Assembly: GCA_937958185.1 (NCBI GenBank)
Contig: CALFFN010000021.1
Span: 62,001-126,000, forward strand
From: an uncultured Neglectibacter sp.
GTDB taxonomy: Bacteria; Bacillota; Clostridia; Oscillospirales; Acutalibacteraceae
Length of the DNA: 64,000 nt
Direction: 5' to 3'
Below are positions 1 through 8,228 of this stretch, piece after piece (positions within the stretch are counted from its first letter, which is position 1; each line of letters starts with the position of its first letter). The notes beneath the pieces were generated by a model that worked only from the letters and a program-made list of their open reading frames with translations, did not search any database and was not told the origin of the DNA. The position numbers and the translations under genes are program-made.

Positions 1-222
1 CAGGTGGAAGAAATGTGGGTGAACAGCTACCATCATCAGGCTGTGAAGGAGCTGGGGGAGGGCGTGCAGATCGCCGCCACCGCCCCGGACGGCGTGGTGG
101 AATCCATTTTCCTGCCCGACCACAAATTTGCCCTTGCAGTGCAGTGGCACCCGGAGTTTTCCCATAAAACCGACGAGAACAGCCGGAAAATTTTCCGTGC
201 CTTTGTTTCCGCCTGCCGGTAA
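1..222 (+). CDS. C-terminal part of a peptidase C26 / glutamine amidotransferase-like hydrolase (5' end outside window)
   Basis: The frame is open from base 1 and stops at 222, so only the last 73 residues are present. The segment QWHPEF carries the His and Glu that complete the Cys-His-Glu triad in class I amidotransferase-fold enzymes. The preceding NSYHHQ segment and a product beginning after the nucleophile elbow fit gamma-glutamyl-gamma-aminobutyrate hydrolase (PuuD-like) proteins, which cleave gamma-glutamyl amide bonds in the cytoplasm. The catalytic Cys would lie upstream and cannot be checked. A carbamoyl-phosphate or anthranilate synthase subunit is less likely because of the SYHHQ motif. 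The next gene, ilvE, has its own promoter. Confidence 0.75.
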   Translation, partial: QVEEMWVNSYHHQAVKELGEGVQIAATAPDGVVESIFLPDHKFALAVQWHPEFSHKTDENSRKIFRAFVSACR

Positions 223-247
223 ATTTTGACGGAGTACGCCGCACTGC

Positions 248-275
248 TTGCATTTTTTGAACGACCTGTTATAAT
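248..275 (+). promoter_or_regulatory. Sigma-A promoter of ilvE
   Basis: TTGCAT (248-253) and TATAAT (270-275) are separated by 16 bp and lie about 50 bp upstream of the ilvE start. The -10 box is a full consensus match. Transcription should start near 282. Confidence 0.75.
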
Positions 276-321
276 AAAGTCATGTAGCAATGGTGCAATT
301 TTTGAAAAGAGGCTGAATAGT

Positions 322-1392
322 ATGCAGGAAATTAAAATTGAACTGACAAAGAGTCCCAAGGAGAAGCCGGCGCACGGCGCGAAGCTGGGCTTCGGTAAAA
401 TATTCACCGACCATATGTACATCATGCCCTACAGCCCGGAAAAGGGCTGGCACGACCCCCGTATCGAGCCCTATCATTCCATCGAGCTGGACCCTGCCGC
501 CATGGTGTTCCACTATGGGCAGGAAATGTTCGAGGGCTTGAAGGCTTACCGTACTGAAGACGGCAGAACGCTGCTGTTCCGTCCCAATAAAAATATCGAG
601 CGTGCCAACCGTTCTAACCGCCGTCTCTGTATCCCCGAGATCCCGGAGGACGACTTCCTGAACGGCTTAAAGACGCTGGTCGATCTGGAAAAGGACTGGA
701 TCCCCACCGACCCCGGCACGTCCCTGTACATTCGTCCCTTTGTCATTGCCACGGACCCGTTTTTGGGCGTACGCCCGGCGGATAATTACCTGTTCATGAT
801 CATTTTGTCTCCCTCCGGCGCCTATTATGAAAGCGGGCTAGACCCGGTGAAAATTTGGATCGAAGACGATTATGTCCGCGCTGTCCGCGGCGGTATCGGC
901 GAAGCCAAGACCGGCGGCAACTATGTTGCCAGCCTGAAAGCCCAGATGAAAGCCCATGACGAGGGTTATTCCCAGGTGCTGTGGCTGGACGGCGTGGAGC
1001 GGAAATATATTGAAGAGGTGGGCGCGATGAACATCTTCTTCAAGATAAACGGCAAGGTGGTCACGCCCATGCTCAACGGCAGCATTCTGCCCGGCGTCAC
1101 CCGCGCTTCCTGCGTGGAGCTGTGTAAGCATTGGGGAATGGACGTGGAGGAGCGCCGTATTTCCGTGGACGAACTGGTGGAAGCCGCCAAAACAGGCGCA
1201 CTGGAAGAATGCTGGGGCAGCGGCACGGCAGCGGTGATTTCCCCCGTAGGCGCTTTGCGGTACGAGGATACCGTGATGGAAATTGCCGGCGGCGGGATCG
1301 GTCCCGTCAGCCAGAAGCTGTACGACACCGTTACCGGCATTCAGACAGGCAAGGTGAAGGACGAGATGGGCTGGACCGTGGAAGTAAAATAA
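322..1392 (+). CDS. ilvE: Branched-chain amino acid aminotransferase
   Basis: A 356-residue fold-type IV PLP enzyme that interconverts branched-chain amino acids and their 2-oxo acids using glutamate/2-oxoglutarate. Lys196, in the segment GEAKTGGNY, matches the Schiff-base lysine of the BCAT family, and the C-terminal GVTR and SGTAA segments fit the phosphate and substrate loops. The length is typical of the eukaryote-like BCAT branch found in Firmicutes. The ATG at 322 was chosen over the upstream in-frame start at 226 because the extension reads across the promoter and has no family similarity. The gene is monocistronic, between its own promoter and a terminator at 1407. Confidence 0.95.
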   Translation: MQEIKIELTKSPKEKPAHGAKLGFGKIFTDHMYIMPYSPEKGWHDPRIEPYHSIELDPAAMVFHYGQEMFEGLKAYRTEDGRTLLFRPNKNIERANRSNRRLCIPEIPEDDFLNGLKTLVDLEKDWIPTDPGTSLYIRPFVIATDPFLGVRPADNYLFMIILSPSGAYYESGLDPVKIWIEDDYVRAVRGGIGEAKTGGNYVASLKAQMKAHDEGYSQVLWLDGVERKYIEEVGAMNIFFKINGKVVTPMLNGSILPGVTRASCVELCKHWGMDVEERRISVDELVEAAKTGALEECWGSGTAAVISPVGALRYEDTVMEIAGGGIGPVSQKLYDTVTGIQTGKVKDEMGWTVEVK

Positions 1393-1406
1393 AAGGTGCA
1401 AAACCG

Positions 1407-1432
1407 GCGGCAGGGATATCCTGCCGCTTTTT
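1407..1432 (+). terminator. Rho-independent terminator of ilvE
   Basis: GCGGCAGG (1407-1414) pairs perfectly with CCTGCCGC (1420-1427) across a 5-nt loop and is followed by TTTTT, 14 bp after the ilvE stop. Confidence 0.85.
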
Positions 1433-1471
1433 GCTTGTCCATTGGAATTGGAAAATTTATCTAAGAATCAG

Positions 1472-1501
1472 TTGCGGGTTTGCCCGGAAAAGTGTTATAC
1501 T
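1472..1501 (+). promoter_or_regulatory. Promoter of malQ-glgP
   Basis: TTGCGG (1472-1477), an 18-bp spacer and TATACT (1496-1501) with an extended -10 TG at 1493-1494. It lies about 75 bp upstream of malQ. Confidence 0.65.
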
Positions 1502-1576
1502 ATATTTTATCTGAAATCGGCATTCGGGGGAAACAGCTTCCTGCTGTTTTCACAAGGAAAGGAAGCGGTCAGAAAT

Positions 1577-3079
1577 ATGGCAAATAAATCAACTTGGCTC
1601 AGCAGGTCCGCGGGCATTTTGCTGCCGGTCAGCAGCCTGCCCTCAAAATACGGGATAGGCACTTTTGGAAAAGCTGCCTACCGCTGGGTGGATTTTCTGG
1701 CACAGGCAAAGCAGAAATACTGGCAGGTGCTGCCCCTGGGACCCACCAGCTATGGCGACAGCCCCTATCAGAGCTTTTCCGCTTTTGCGGGGAACCCTTA
1801 TTTTATCGACCTGAACCTTCTCTGCGAGCAGGGCTTGCTGGACAGGGAAGACTGTAAAGCCATTACTTGGGGCAAAAGCAAGCGCCGGGTGGATTACGAC
1901 ACCGTTTATGAGCACCGGGCGGCGGTGCTGCACAAGGCGTTTGAGCATTTCCTGGATACGAAGGCGCTGGACCGCTTCCGCCGGAAGCACAGGGCGTGGA
2001 TAGAGGATTATGCCCTTTACATGGCGGTAAAGGCAAAAATGGATTTGAAGCCCTGGAACGAGTGGGACGAGGACATTCGTATGCGCCGCCCGGAAGCCCT
2101 GAAAAAATGGCGGGCGCAGTGCAGGGAAGAAATCGACTACACGATTTTTGTACAGTATTTATTTTACGACCAATGGGGCAAACTGAAAAAGCACGCCAAT
2201 AAAAAGGGCGTGAAGATCATCGGCGATGCGCCCATCTATGTGGCGATGGACAGCGCCGACGTCTGGGCAAACCCGCAGCTGTTCCAGCTGGACGAGAACA
2301 ACGTGCCCACAGAGGTGGCGGGCTGTCCGCCGGACGCTTTTTCCGAGGACGGTCAGCTCTGGGGGAACCCCCTGTACCGCTGGGAGGTCATGGAAAAGGA
2401 CGGCTTCTCCTGGTGGCTCAAGCGGCTGAAAGCCAATCTGACCACCGTAGACGTGCTGCGCATTGACCATTTCCGGGGCCTGGAGAGCTACTACGCCATT
2501 CCCTATGGCGATACCACCGCGCGGAACGGGCGCTGGAGAAAGGGACCGGGCAAGGCGTTTGTAGACGCTGTGAACCGGGAGTTCGGCGGCGCCGCCATCA
2601 TTGCCGAGGATCTCGGCTATCTGACCCCGGCGGTGCACCGGCTGCTGAAAAGCAGCGGCTATCCCGGCATGAAGGTGCTGGAATTTGCCTTTGATTCCCG
2701 GGAGGAGAGCGACTATCTGCCCCACAATTATCCCAAAAACTGCGTTGTCTATACCGGCACCCACGATAATGAGACTGTCCGCGGCTGGTTCTCCACTGCC
2801 GACCCGGCGGACGTTGCCACCGCCAGAGAATATCTGGGGCTTTCCAATGACAAGGACGGCAACTGGGCGTTTATCCGCGCAGCTCTGGGCAGTGTGGCCG
2901 ATCTGGCAATCGTCCCCATGCAGGATTATCTGGATTTGGGCAGCGAAGCCCGCATCAACACGCCCTCTACCCTGGGCGGCAATAACTGGCGCTGGCGCAT
3001 GACAAAGAACCAGCCCACAGAAGAACTGGCAAAGAAGATCGCCCGGCTGACAGAGCTTTACGGGCGGGCAAGAAAGTAA
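1577..3079 (+). CDS. malQ: 4-alpha-glucanotransferase (amylomaltase)
   Basis: A 500-residue GH77 enzyme that transfers alpha-1,4-glucan chains between maltodextrins and releases glucose. The catalytic residues are all visible: nucleophile Asp297 in RIDHFRG, acid/base Glu344 in IIAEDLG, and transition-state stabiliser Asp397 in GTHDNE. The length is that of a bacterial amylomaltase without the long N-terminal extension seen in E. coli MalQ. The ATG at 1577 follows a purine-rich AGGAAAGGAAG site; the longer frame from 1442 crosses the promoter. It sits 23 nt before a glycogen/maltodextrin phosphorylase, so the two likely degrade storage or imported glucans together. Confidence 0.95.
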   Translation: MANKSTWLSRSAGILLPVSSLPSKYGIGTFGKAAYRWVDFLAQAKQKYWQVLPLGPTSYGDSPYQSFSAFAGNPYFIDLNLLCEQGLLDREDCKAITWGKSKRRVDYDTVYEHRAAVLHKAFEHFLDTKALDRFRRKHRAWIEDYALYMAVKAKMDLKPWNEWDEDIRMRRPEALKKWRAQCREEIDYTIFVQYLFYDQWGKLKKHANKKGVKIIGDAPIYVAMDSADVWANPQLFQLDENNVPTEVAGCPPDAFSEDGQLWGNPLYRWEVMEKDGFSWWLKRLKANLTTVDVLRIDHFRGLESYYAIPYGDTTARNGRWRKGPGKAFVDAVNREFGGAAIIAEDLGYLTPAVHRLLKSSGYPGMKVLEFAFDSREESDYLPHNYPKNCVVYTGTHDNETVRGWFSTADPADVATAREYLGLSNDKDGNWAFIRAALGSVADLAIVPMQDYLDLGSEARINTPSTLGGNNWRWRMTKNQPTEELAKKIARLTELYGRARK

Positions 3080-3102
3080 GACAGACGACAGGAGGTTTTT
3101 CC

Positions 3103-5379
3103 ATGGCGGTCAAAGAAGAGCTGGAGCAAAAGGTCAGGGAGCAGGGGGCGGAAAGCCTGTCCGCTGCCACTGACAGGGAAATTTACAATGGGCTGCTGTC
3201 CCTGACAAAGGAGCGGCTGGCACAGGCACAGAGAATTTCCGGGGACAGGAAGCTGTACTATATCTCCGCGGAATTTCTGGTGGGCAAGCTGCTTTCCAAT
3301 AACCTGATCAATCTGGGGTTATATGGGGAAGTGAAGGCGGCGCTTAAAGAAGCGGGGAAGAGCTTGGCGGAGATCGAAGAAATCGAGCCGGAGCCCTCTC
3401 TGGGCAACGGCGGTTTAGGACGCCTTGCCGCCTGTTATCTGGACTCCGCCGCCACGCTGGGGCTTTGCGCCGACGGCGTTGGGCTGCTGTACCATTTCGG
3501 TCTGTTCCGCCAGAGCTTTGCGGAGCACAAGCAGCAGGAGACCCCCGATTTCTGGCTGACAGAGCAGAGCTGGCTTTCTCCCACGGACGTGCGATTCAGC
3601 GTGCCTTCCCCTGCCGGGGAGCTGCAGGCGGTCATGTACGACATTGACGTGTCCGGCTATGAAAACGGCACGAACCGTCTCCACCTGTTCGATTTATCCA
3701 CTGTGGACGAAGCCCTCGTCAAGGGCGGTATCGACTTTGACAAGACCGATATCGCCCATAACCTGACGCTGTTCCTTTACCCGGACGACAGCGACAGAGC
3801 CGGGCGGCTCCTGCGGGTATATCAGCAGTATTTCATGGTAAGCTGCGCAGCCCAGCTGATCCTCAGGGAACTGGCAGGGAAGGGCTATGCCCTGCGCGAC
3901 CTGCACAAGCACGCTGTCATTCAGATCAACGACACCCACCCCTCCATGGTCATTCCCGAGCTGATCCGGCTCATGCAGCAGGACGGCATTTCCATGGACG
4001 AGGCAATTTCCATCGTCAGCCAGACCTGTGCTTACACCAACCACACCATTTTGGCGGAAGCGCTGGAAAAGTGGCCCATGGATTATCTGGAAGAAGCGGT
4101 GCCCCAGCTGGTCCCCATCATTCGGGAGCTGGATCGCCGTGTGCGGGAAAAATTCCACAATCCTGCCCTTGCCATCATCGACGAAAACAATTTGGTCCAC
4201 ATGGCGCGCATGGACATTCACTATGGCTTTTCCGTCAACGGCGTGGCGGCGTTGCACACGGAAATCCTGAAAAGCTCCGAGCTTTCCGATTTTGCCGCTG
4301 TCTATCCCGAAAAATTCAACAACAAAACAAACGGCGTTACCTTCCGCCGCTGGCTCATGCACTGCAACCCGGAGCTGTCCGATTTCATCACGGAGCTGAT
4401 CGGCAGCGGCTGGAAAAAGGACGCGATGGAGCTGGAAAAGCTGCTGGCATATCGGGAGGACGAAGCTGTCCTCCGCCGCCTGCTGGACATCAAAAACGGC
4501 AAGAAGGACGCTTTGAAGACGTATTTACAGAAGCGTAGCGGCATAGAAATAGACAGCGAGTCCATCTATGATATCCAGGTCAAGCGGCTGCACGAGTACA
4601 AGCGCCAGCAGATGAACGCCCTGTATATCATCTGGAAGTACCGGCAGATCAAGGCGGGGAACAAGCCCCGGCGCCCCATCACCTTCCTGTTCGGCGCAAA
4701 GGCGGCGCCGGCGTATATCATTGCAAAGGACATCATTCACCTGATCCTCTGCCTGCAGGAGATCATCGCTAACGACCCGGAGGTCAGCCCCTGGCTGAAG
4801 GTGGTCATGGTAGAAAACTACAATATTACATGGGCGGAGCATCTGATCCCTGCCTGTGACATTTCCGAGCAGATCTCGCTGGCTTCCAAAGAGGCAAGCG
4901 GCACGGGCAATATGAAATTCATGCTGAACGGCGCGGTCACCCTGGGCACGATGGACGGCGCCAACGTGGAGATATGCGATCTGGTGGGACAGGAAAATAT
5001 CGCGATTTTCGGCAGGTCCAGCGACGAGGTCATTCACCTCTATGAGGAGGGGAAGGACCGCTATACGCCGAAGTCTTATTATCCCGCGGACGAAGAGATC
5101 GCCTCTCTGCTGGACTTCCTCATCAGTCCCCAGCTCATGCGGCTGGGCGACCCGGAAAGCCTGGGCAGGCTCTACAAGGACATGACCCGGAAGGACTGGT
5201 TTATGGCGCTTCTGGATGTAAAGGACTATATCCGCGTGAAGGAGCAGCTTTTTGCCGACTACGAAAACCGGACCGATTGGGCGAAGAAGATGCTTACGAA
5301 TATTGCGAAAGCCGGATTCTTCTCCTCCGACCGCGCCATTGCCGAATATGACCGGGATATCTGGCGCCTTAGTTGTTAG
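3103..5379 (+). CDS. glgP: Glycogen/maltodextrin phosphorylase
   Basis: A 758-residue GT35 enzyme releasing glucose 1-phosphate from alpha-1,4-glucans. Lys605 in the segment EASGTGNMKFMLNG is the PLP lysine, and the N-terminal SLGNGGLGRLAAC segment is a family hallmark. The protein is somewhat shorter than E. coli MalP or GlgP, which is normal for clostridial forms. The ATG at 3103 has an AGGAGG site 8 nt upstream. It is co-transcribed with malQ. The last residues and the stop codon lie inside a heptanucleotide repeat array (5369-5417), so the natural C-terminus may have been replaced by repeat-derived codons. Substrate preference (glycogen or maltodextrin) cannot be decided from sequence. 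Confidence 0.95.
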   Translation: MAVKEELEQKVREQGAESLSAATDREIYNGLLSLTKERLAQAQRISGDRKLYYISAEFLVGKLLSNNLINLGLYGEVKAALKEAGKSLAEIEEIEPEPSLGNGGLGRLAACYLDSAATLGLCADGVGLLYHFGLFRQSFAEHKQQETPDFWLTEQSWLSPTDVRFSVPSPAGELQAVMYDIDVSGYENGTNRLHLFDLSTVDEALVKGGIDFDKTDIAHNLTLFLYPDDSDRAGRLLRVYQQYFMVSCAAQLILRELAGKGYALRDLHKHAVIQINDTHPSMVIPELIRLMQQDGISMDEAISIVSQTCAYTNHTILAEALEKWPMDYLEEAVPQLVPIIRELDRRVREKFHNPALAIIDENNLVHMARMDIHYGFSVNGVAALHTEILKSSELSDFAAVYPEKFNNKTNGVTFRRWLMHCNPELSDFITELIGSGWKKDAMELEKLLAYREDEAVLRRLLDIKNGKKDALKTYLQKRSGIEIDSESIYDIQVKRLHEYKRQQMNALYIIWKYRQIKAGNKPRRPITFLFGAKAAPAYIIAKDIIHLILCLQEIIANDPEVSPWLKVVMVENYNITWAEHLIPACDISEQISLASKEASGTGNMKFMLNGAVTLGTMDGANVEICDLVGQENIAIFGRSSDEVIHLYEEGKDRYTPKSYYPADEEIASLLDFLISPQLMRLGDPESLGRLYKDMTRKDWFMALLDVKDYIRVKEQLFADYENRTDWAKKMLTNIAKAGFFSSDRAIAEYDRDIWRLSC

Positions 5380-5417
5380 CTATTAGTTGTTAGTAGTTAG
5401 TTGTGAGATTTTAGGGA
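5369..5417 (+). repeat. Degenerate heptanucleotide array A (TTAGNNN)
   Basis: Seven consecutive 7-mers can be read without a break: TTAGTTG, TTAGCTA, TTAGTTG, TTAGTAG, TTAGTTG, TGAGATT, TTAGGGA. The glgP stop codon (TAG, 5377-5379) is part of the array, and its last unit merges with the mntP ribosome binding site. Four other arrays of the same kind occur in this window. Confidence 0.8.
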
Positions 5418-5430
5418 AGGGCACGATGAA

Positions 5431-5994
5431 ATGGGCATTTTGGAGCTGTTTTTGCTGGCAGTTGGGCTTTCCATGGACGCCTTTGCGGTAGCGGTCTGCA
5501 AAGGGCTGGCGCTCAAACAGGTGAAGCCTGCGCAAATGGCGCTGGTAGGGCTGTGGTTCGGCGGCTTTCAGGCGCTGATGCCGGTAGTCGGGTATTTTGT
5601 GGGTGTGCAGTTTAAGGACGCTATCACCGCCATAGACCACTGGATCGCCTTTGTGCTGCTGGCAATTATCGGCGGCAACATGATTCGAGAAGCTTTTTCC
5701 AGGGAGGAGGAAGAGGCGGACGCTTCGCTTTCCTTCCAAAAAATGCTGCCCCTGGCAGTGGCGACCAGTATCGACGCCCTGGCGGTGGGGGTGAGCTTCG
5801 CCTTTCTGGACGTACAGATCGGCATTGCAGCGTCCTTTATCGGCGTGGTCACCTTCCTGCTGTCCGCGGCAGGGGTCAAGGTGGGCAGCCTGTTCGGGGC
5901 GAAATACAAGCAGCGCGCAGAGCTGGTCGGCGGCGCGATCCTGGTCCTGCTGGGTGTAAAGATTTTGCTGGAGCATTTGGGCTTTTTGCCCTGA
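5431..5994 (+). CDS. mntP: Manganese efflux pump MntP family protein
   Basis: A 187-residue membrane protein of the MntP (DUF204/UPF0059) family, which exports Mn2+. It has six hydrophobic segments in two related halves; the first contains the conserved LSMDAFAVA segment and the second ATSIDALAVG, whose Asp residues are the family's transport residues. The ATG at 5431 follows AGGGAAGGG. It lies 51 nt after glgP, separated by the heptad array. No yybP-ykoY manganese riboswitch is visible in this short gap. Specificity for Mn is from family knowledge. Confidence 0.9.
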   Translation: MGILELFLLAVGLSMDAFAVAVCKGLALKQVKPAQMALVGLWFGGFQALMPVVGYFVGVQFKDAITAIDHWIAFVLLAIIGGNMIREAFSREEEEADASLSFQKMLPLAVATSIDALAVGVSFAFLDVQIGIAASFIGVVTFLLSAAGVKVGSLFGAKYKQRAELVGGAILVLLGVKILLEHLGFLP

Positions 5995-6022
5995 TGTTGA
6001 TTTACAAATGAGCAAAGCAAAG

Positions 6023-6060
6023 AAAAGGTGGAGAAAGGCATATGCCTTTCTCCACCTTTT
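6023..6060. terminator. Bidirectional terminator between mntP and the convergent gene
   Basis: A near-perfect palindrome: AAAAGGTGGAGAAAGGCA mirrored by TGCCTTTCTCCACCTTTT, with A and T runs at the two ends so that it works on both strands. Confidence 0.9.
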
Positions 6061-6147
6061 TAGAATATGCTTCCGCGCGGGAAAGCCATGGATTTTGAGA
6101 AGATTTTTAGAACTTCAAAGCAAAAAGCCGTTCGCGCTGCATTAAGC

Positions 6148-7002
6148 TTATTTTCCGAATGCCGCCTGATTCTGGTTGGGGCTGGAGCGTTTTTCCAGGT
6201 CCGGGAAGCGGTGCTCGATGGCAGCGAGGGAAATCTCGATATCCTCTTCCGCTTCCTCCGGGGTAAACGCGCCCACCGTCACCATGTCCTGGGGGCGGAT
6301 CACATTCCAGTTGAAGGTCAGCCCCACATAGGGGGAGCAGCGCCCGGCAGCCATGGATTTGATGGTCATGACCGGCTTTTTCGCGGACTGGATATTGGCG
6401 GCGACCGTCTCAATTTCCACCTGCATCAAAAAGCCCATGCAGTTAAAGATTTGAATATAGGCTTCCACATCATAGCCGTTCTGGTCGGAGTAAACGAGCA
6501 GCTCCGGCATATGGGCGGATAAGCCCGGCACCATGCCCGCGTCCCGTATCATTTTGGTGTAATCGTCCAGCCGGACGATCTGCCCCAGGTTTTTGTTCAC
6601 CAGCTGCTCTGCCGCCCAGTGGTGGATCAGGCAGATCTTTGCTCCGTTTTTCGCGGATTCCCGGAAGGTTTCCTCCGCCTCCCTGCGCCCCTGGGGGTTG
6701 TCGTCCACATTGGGCGTGGGGGTGTCGATCATGATGATCTCCCTGCCGGTTTTCTGCTCCGTTTCCTTGATAGCACGGACCAGCTCCGGCGATTTGCCAA
6801 AGGGCGCCATGATGGAATCCACGCCGTGGCGCAGATACGCTTCCAATACGGGTTGAAAGGCTTCGGCGTTGTCATAGCGGCGGCGGATCATTTCATCGGC
6901 GGAAACGCTGGTGTGGCTCCAGCCAAGGAGCCAGTTGGTGCCGATCAGCATGCGGGAAAGGGAGACCCCTCCCACATTGGTGCGGGGGAATTGCTGTTCC
7001 AT
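6148..7002 (-). CDS. Conserved protein of unknown function, probable TIM-barrel-like fold
   Basis: A 284-residue soluble protein with no signal peptide or membrane segment. It has alternating beta-strand/helix patterns (DSIMAPFGK, GREIIMIDTPTP, GAKICLIHHWA, GMVPGLSAH) that suggest a TIM barrel, loosely reminiscent of aldo/keto reductase-type proteins, but no cofactor motif could be assigned. The in-frame GTG at 7014 overlaps the Shine-Dalgarno AAAGGAA, so the ATG at 7002 was preferred. It is transcribed alone toward mntP. I do not recognise a specific function. Confidence 0.6.
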   Translation of the reverse strand: MEQQFPRTNVGGVSLSRMLIGTNWLLGWSHTSVSADEMIRRRYDNAEAFQPVLEAYLRHGVDSIMAPFGKSPELVRAIKETEQKTGREIIMIDTPTPNVDDNPQGRREAEETFRESAKNGAKICLIHHWAAEQLVNKNLGQIVRLDDYTKMIRDAGMVPGLSAHMPELLVYSDQNGYDVEAYIQIFNCMGFLMQVEIETVAANIQSAKKPVMTIKSMAAGRCSPYVGLTFNWNVIRPQDMVTVGAFTPEEAEEDIEISLAAIEHRFPDLEKRSSPNQNQAAFGK

Positions 7003-7160
7003 AAGTATGACCACGTTCCTTTCTCTGCAACATGAAAAACAGCGGTGTTTTCAGGGCTTTTTTCTGCGGAAATCGCCCGCTGGTTCCAGCCTAACATTTT
7101 TTCCAAAAATTTGCAAGGGAACAGAGAAAATTTGTAAAGGTCCCGTTGTGGGGAAGATAC

Positions 7161-7189
7161 TTGAAATACGGCAGATTTTATGATACACT
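7161..7189 (+). promoter_or_regulatory. Promoter of the yebC transcript
   Basis: TTGAAA (7161-7166), a 17-bp spacer and TACACT (7184-7189) with an extended -10 TG at 7181-7182. The heptad array begins inside the -10 box, so the array and the element after it would be transcribed as a leader of about 225 nt. Confidence 0.6.
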
Positions 7190-7222
7190 AGACACTGGAT
7201 TCTGGATTCTAGATGTTAGAAA
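7188..7222 (+). repeat. Degenerate heptanucleotide array B
   Basis: Five consecutive 7-mers: CTAGACA, CTGGATT, CTGGATT, CTAGATG, TTAGAAA. They are followed by GGGCAAAAAGC, as in array D at 33958. Confidence 0.8.
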
Positions 7223-7235
7223 GGGCAAAAAGCCC

Positions 7236-7376
7236 GTGGTCGGGTGATTTGTCTGCGGTTTGTGCAAGGACGCTTCACGAGGGCTCGCCGTAGGCGAGGT
7301 ATCGTATCTGCAAAGCTGCGGTCGGGCGGAAAAGATGTGATTTGTCCCAAGCAGCTTCACGAGTGCCCACCGCAGG
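7236..7376 (+). other. 5'-leader repeat element, one degenerate and one intact unit (shared with the phoH leader)
   Basis: Two related units share GTCGGG, GATTTGTC and GCTTCACGAG in the same order. The second unit (7316-7376) matches the copy at 34003-34065 closely. In that unit GCGGT(C)GGGC at 7318-7327 can pair with GCCCACCGC at 7365-7373 with a single bulged C. It lies between promoter and yebC start, so it should be present in the mRNA. Function is unknown; it may be a structured RNA or the hairpin of a small mobile repeat. Confidence 0.6.
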
Positions 7377-7420
7377 TGTGTTATGATGACCAAAGAAATT
7401 TTTGTAAGGCGGGTAAGGAT

Positions 7421-8167
7421 ATGTCTGGACATTCAAAATGGAACAACATCAAACGGAAAAAGGAAAAGGCGGACGGCGCCAGAGCTAAGATTTTCACGAA
7501 AATCGGTCGTGAGCTGGCAGTGGCGGTCAAGGAGGGCGGCAGCGCCGACCCCGCGGCAAACTCCCGCCTGCGGGACTGCATTGCCAAGGCGAAAGCGGCG
7601 AACGTCCCCAACGACAACATTGACCGTATTATCAAGAAAGCGGCGGGCGACGGTTCTGCCGACAATTACGAAGACGTTACTTACGAGGGGTACGGTCCCT
7701 CCGGCGTGGCGGTGATCGTGGAGGCCCTTACCGACAATCGGAACAGAACGGCAGCGGACGTCCGCCACGCGTTCGATAAATTCGGCGGCAATCTGGGCAC
7801 CACAGGCTGCGTGTCCTTCATGTTCAACAAAAAGGGCGTGATCGTCATTGAGCGGGAAGGTCTGGACGAGGATACCGTCATGACCGACGCTTTGGAGGCA
7901 GGCGCTTCCGACTTCGCCGCGGACGAGGACGTGTTTGAGATTTCCACCGAAGCCTCCGATTTCAGCGGCGTGCGGGAGGATTTGGAAAAGAAAGGGTACG
8001 AATTTGTTTCCGCCGAGGTGGAAATGGTGCCCGATACCTACACCGCCATCGAGGATCCCGAGGTCGCCGAGAAAATGCAGAAAATGCTGGACCTGCTGGA
8101 GGACAGCGACGACGTGCAGAACGTCTGGCACAACTGGGACGTTCCCGAAGACGAAGAAGAGGAATAA
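7421..8167 (+). CDS. yebC: YebC/PmpR (TACO1-like) regulatory protein
   Basis: A 248-residue cytoplasmic protein with the family's N-terminal MSGHSKWNNIKRKK signature and acidic C-terminal region. YebC-family proteins act as transcriptional regulators, and recent work on the family links them to ribosomes translating proline stretches. The ATG at 7421 is set by the invariant start of the family; the frame is open further upstream only because the leader lacks stops. The gene has a long repeat-containing leader and ends in its own terminator, so it looks monocistronic. Confidence 0.95.
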   Translation: MSGHSKWNNIKRKKEKADGARAKIFTKIGRELAVAVKEGGSADPAANSRLRDCIAKAKAANVPNDNIDRIIKKAAGDGSADNYEDVTYEGYGPSGVAVIVEALTDNRNRTAADVRHAFDKFGGNLGTTGCVSFMFNKKGVIVIEREGLDEDTVMTDALEAGASDFAADEDVFEISTEASDFSGVREDLEKKGYEFVSAEVEMVPDTYTAIEDPEVAEKMQKMLDLLEDSDDVQNVWHNWDVPEDEEEE

Positions 8168-8173
8168 GAAACG

Positions 8174-8210
8174 AAGCCTTTCTGAACCTATGGTGCGGAA
8201 AGGCTTTTTT
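8174..8210 (+). terminator. Terminator between yebC and pyrB
   Basis: AAGCCTTTC (8174-8182) pairs with GAAAGGCTT (8198-8206) and is followed by a T run. It ends only 18 nt before pyrB. It could also act as an attenuator of pyrB, but no alternative antiterminator pairing was found. Confidence 0.75.
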
Positions 8211-8228
8211 ACAGGAAGGAGAATTTCC

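Noticed and set aside
5380..5430. Searched for a yybP-ykoY manganese riboswitch before mntP
   Set aside because: The gap is only 51 nt and is filled by the heptad array and ribosome site.
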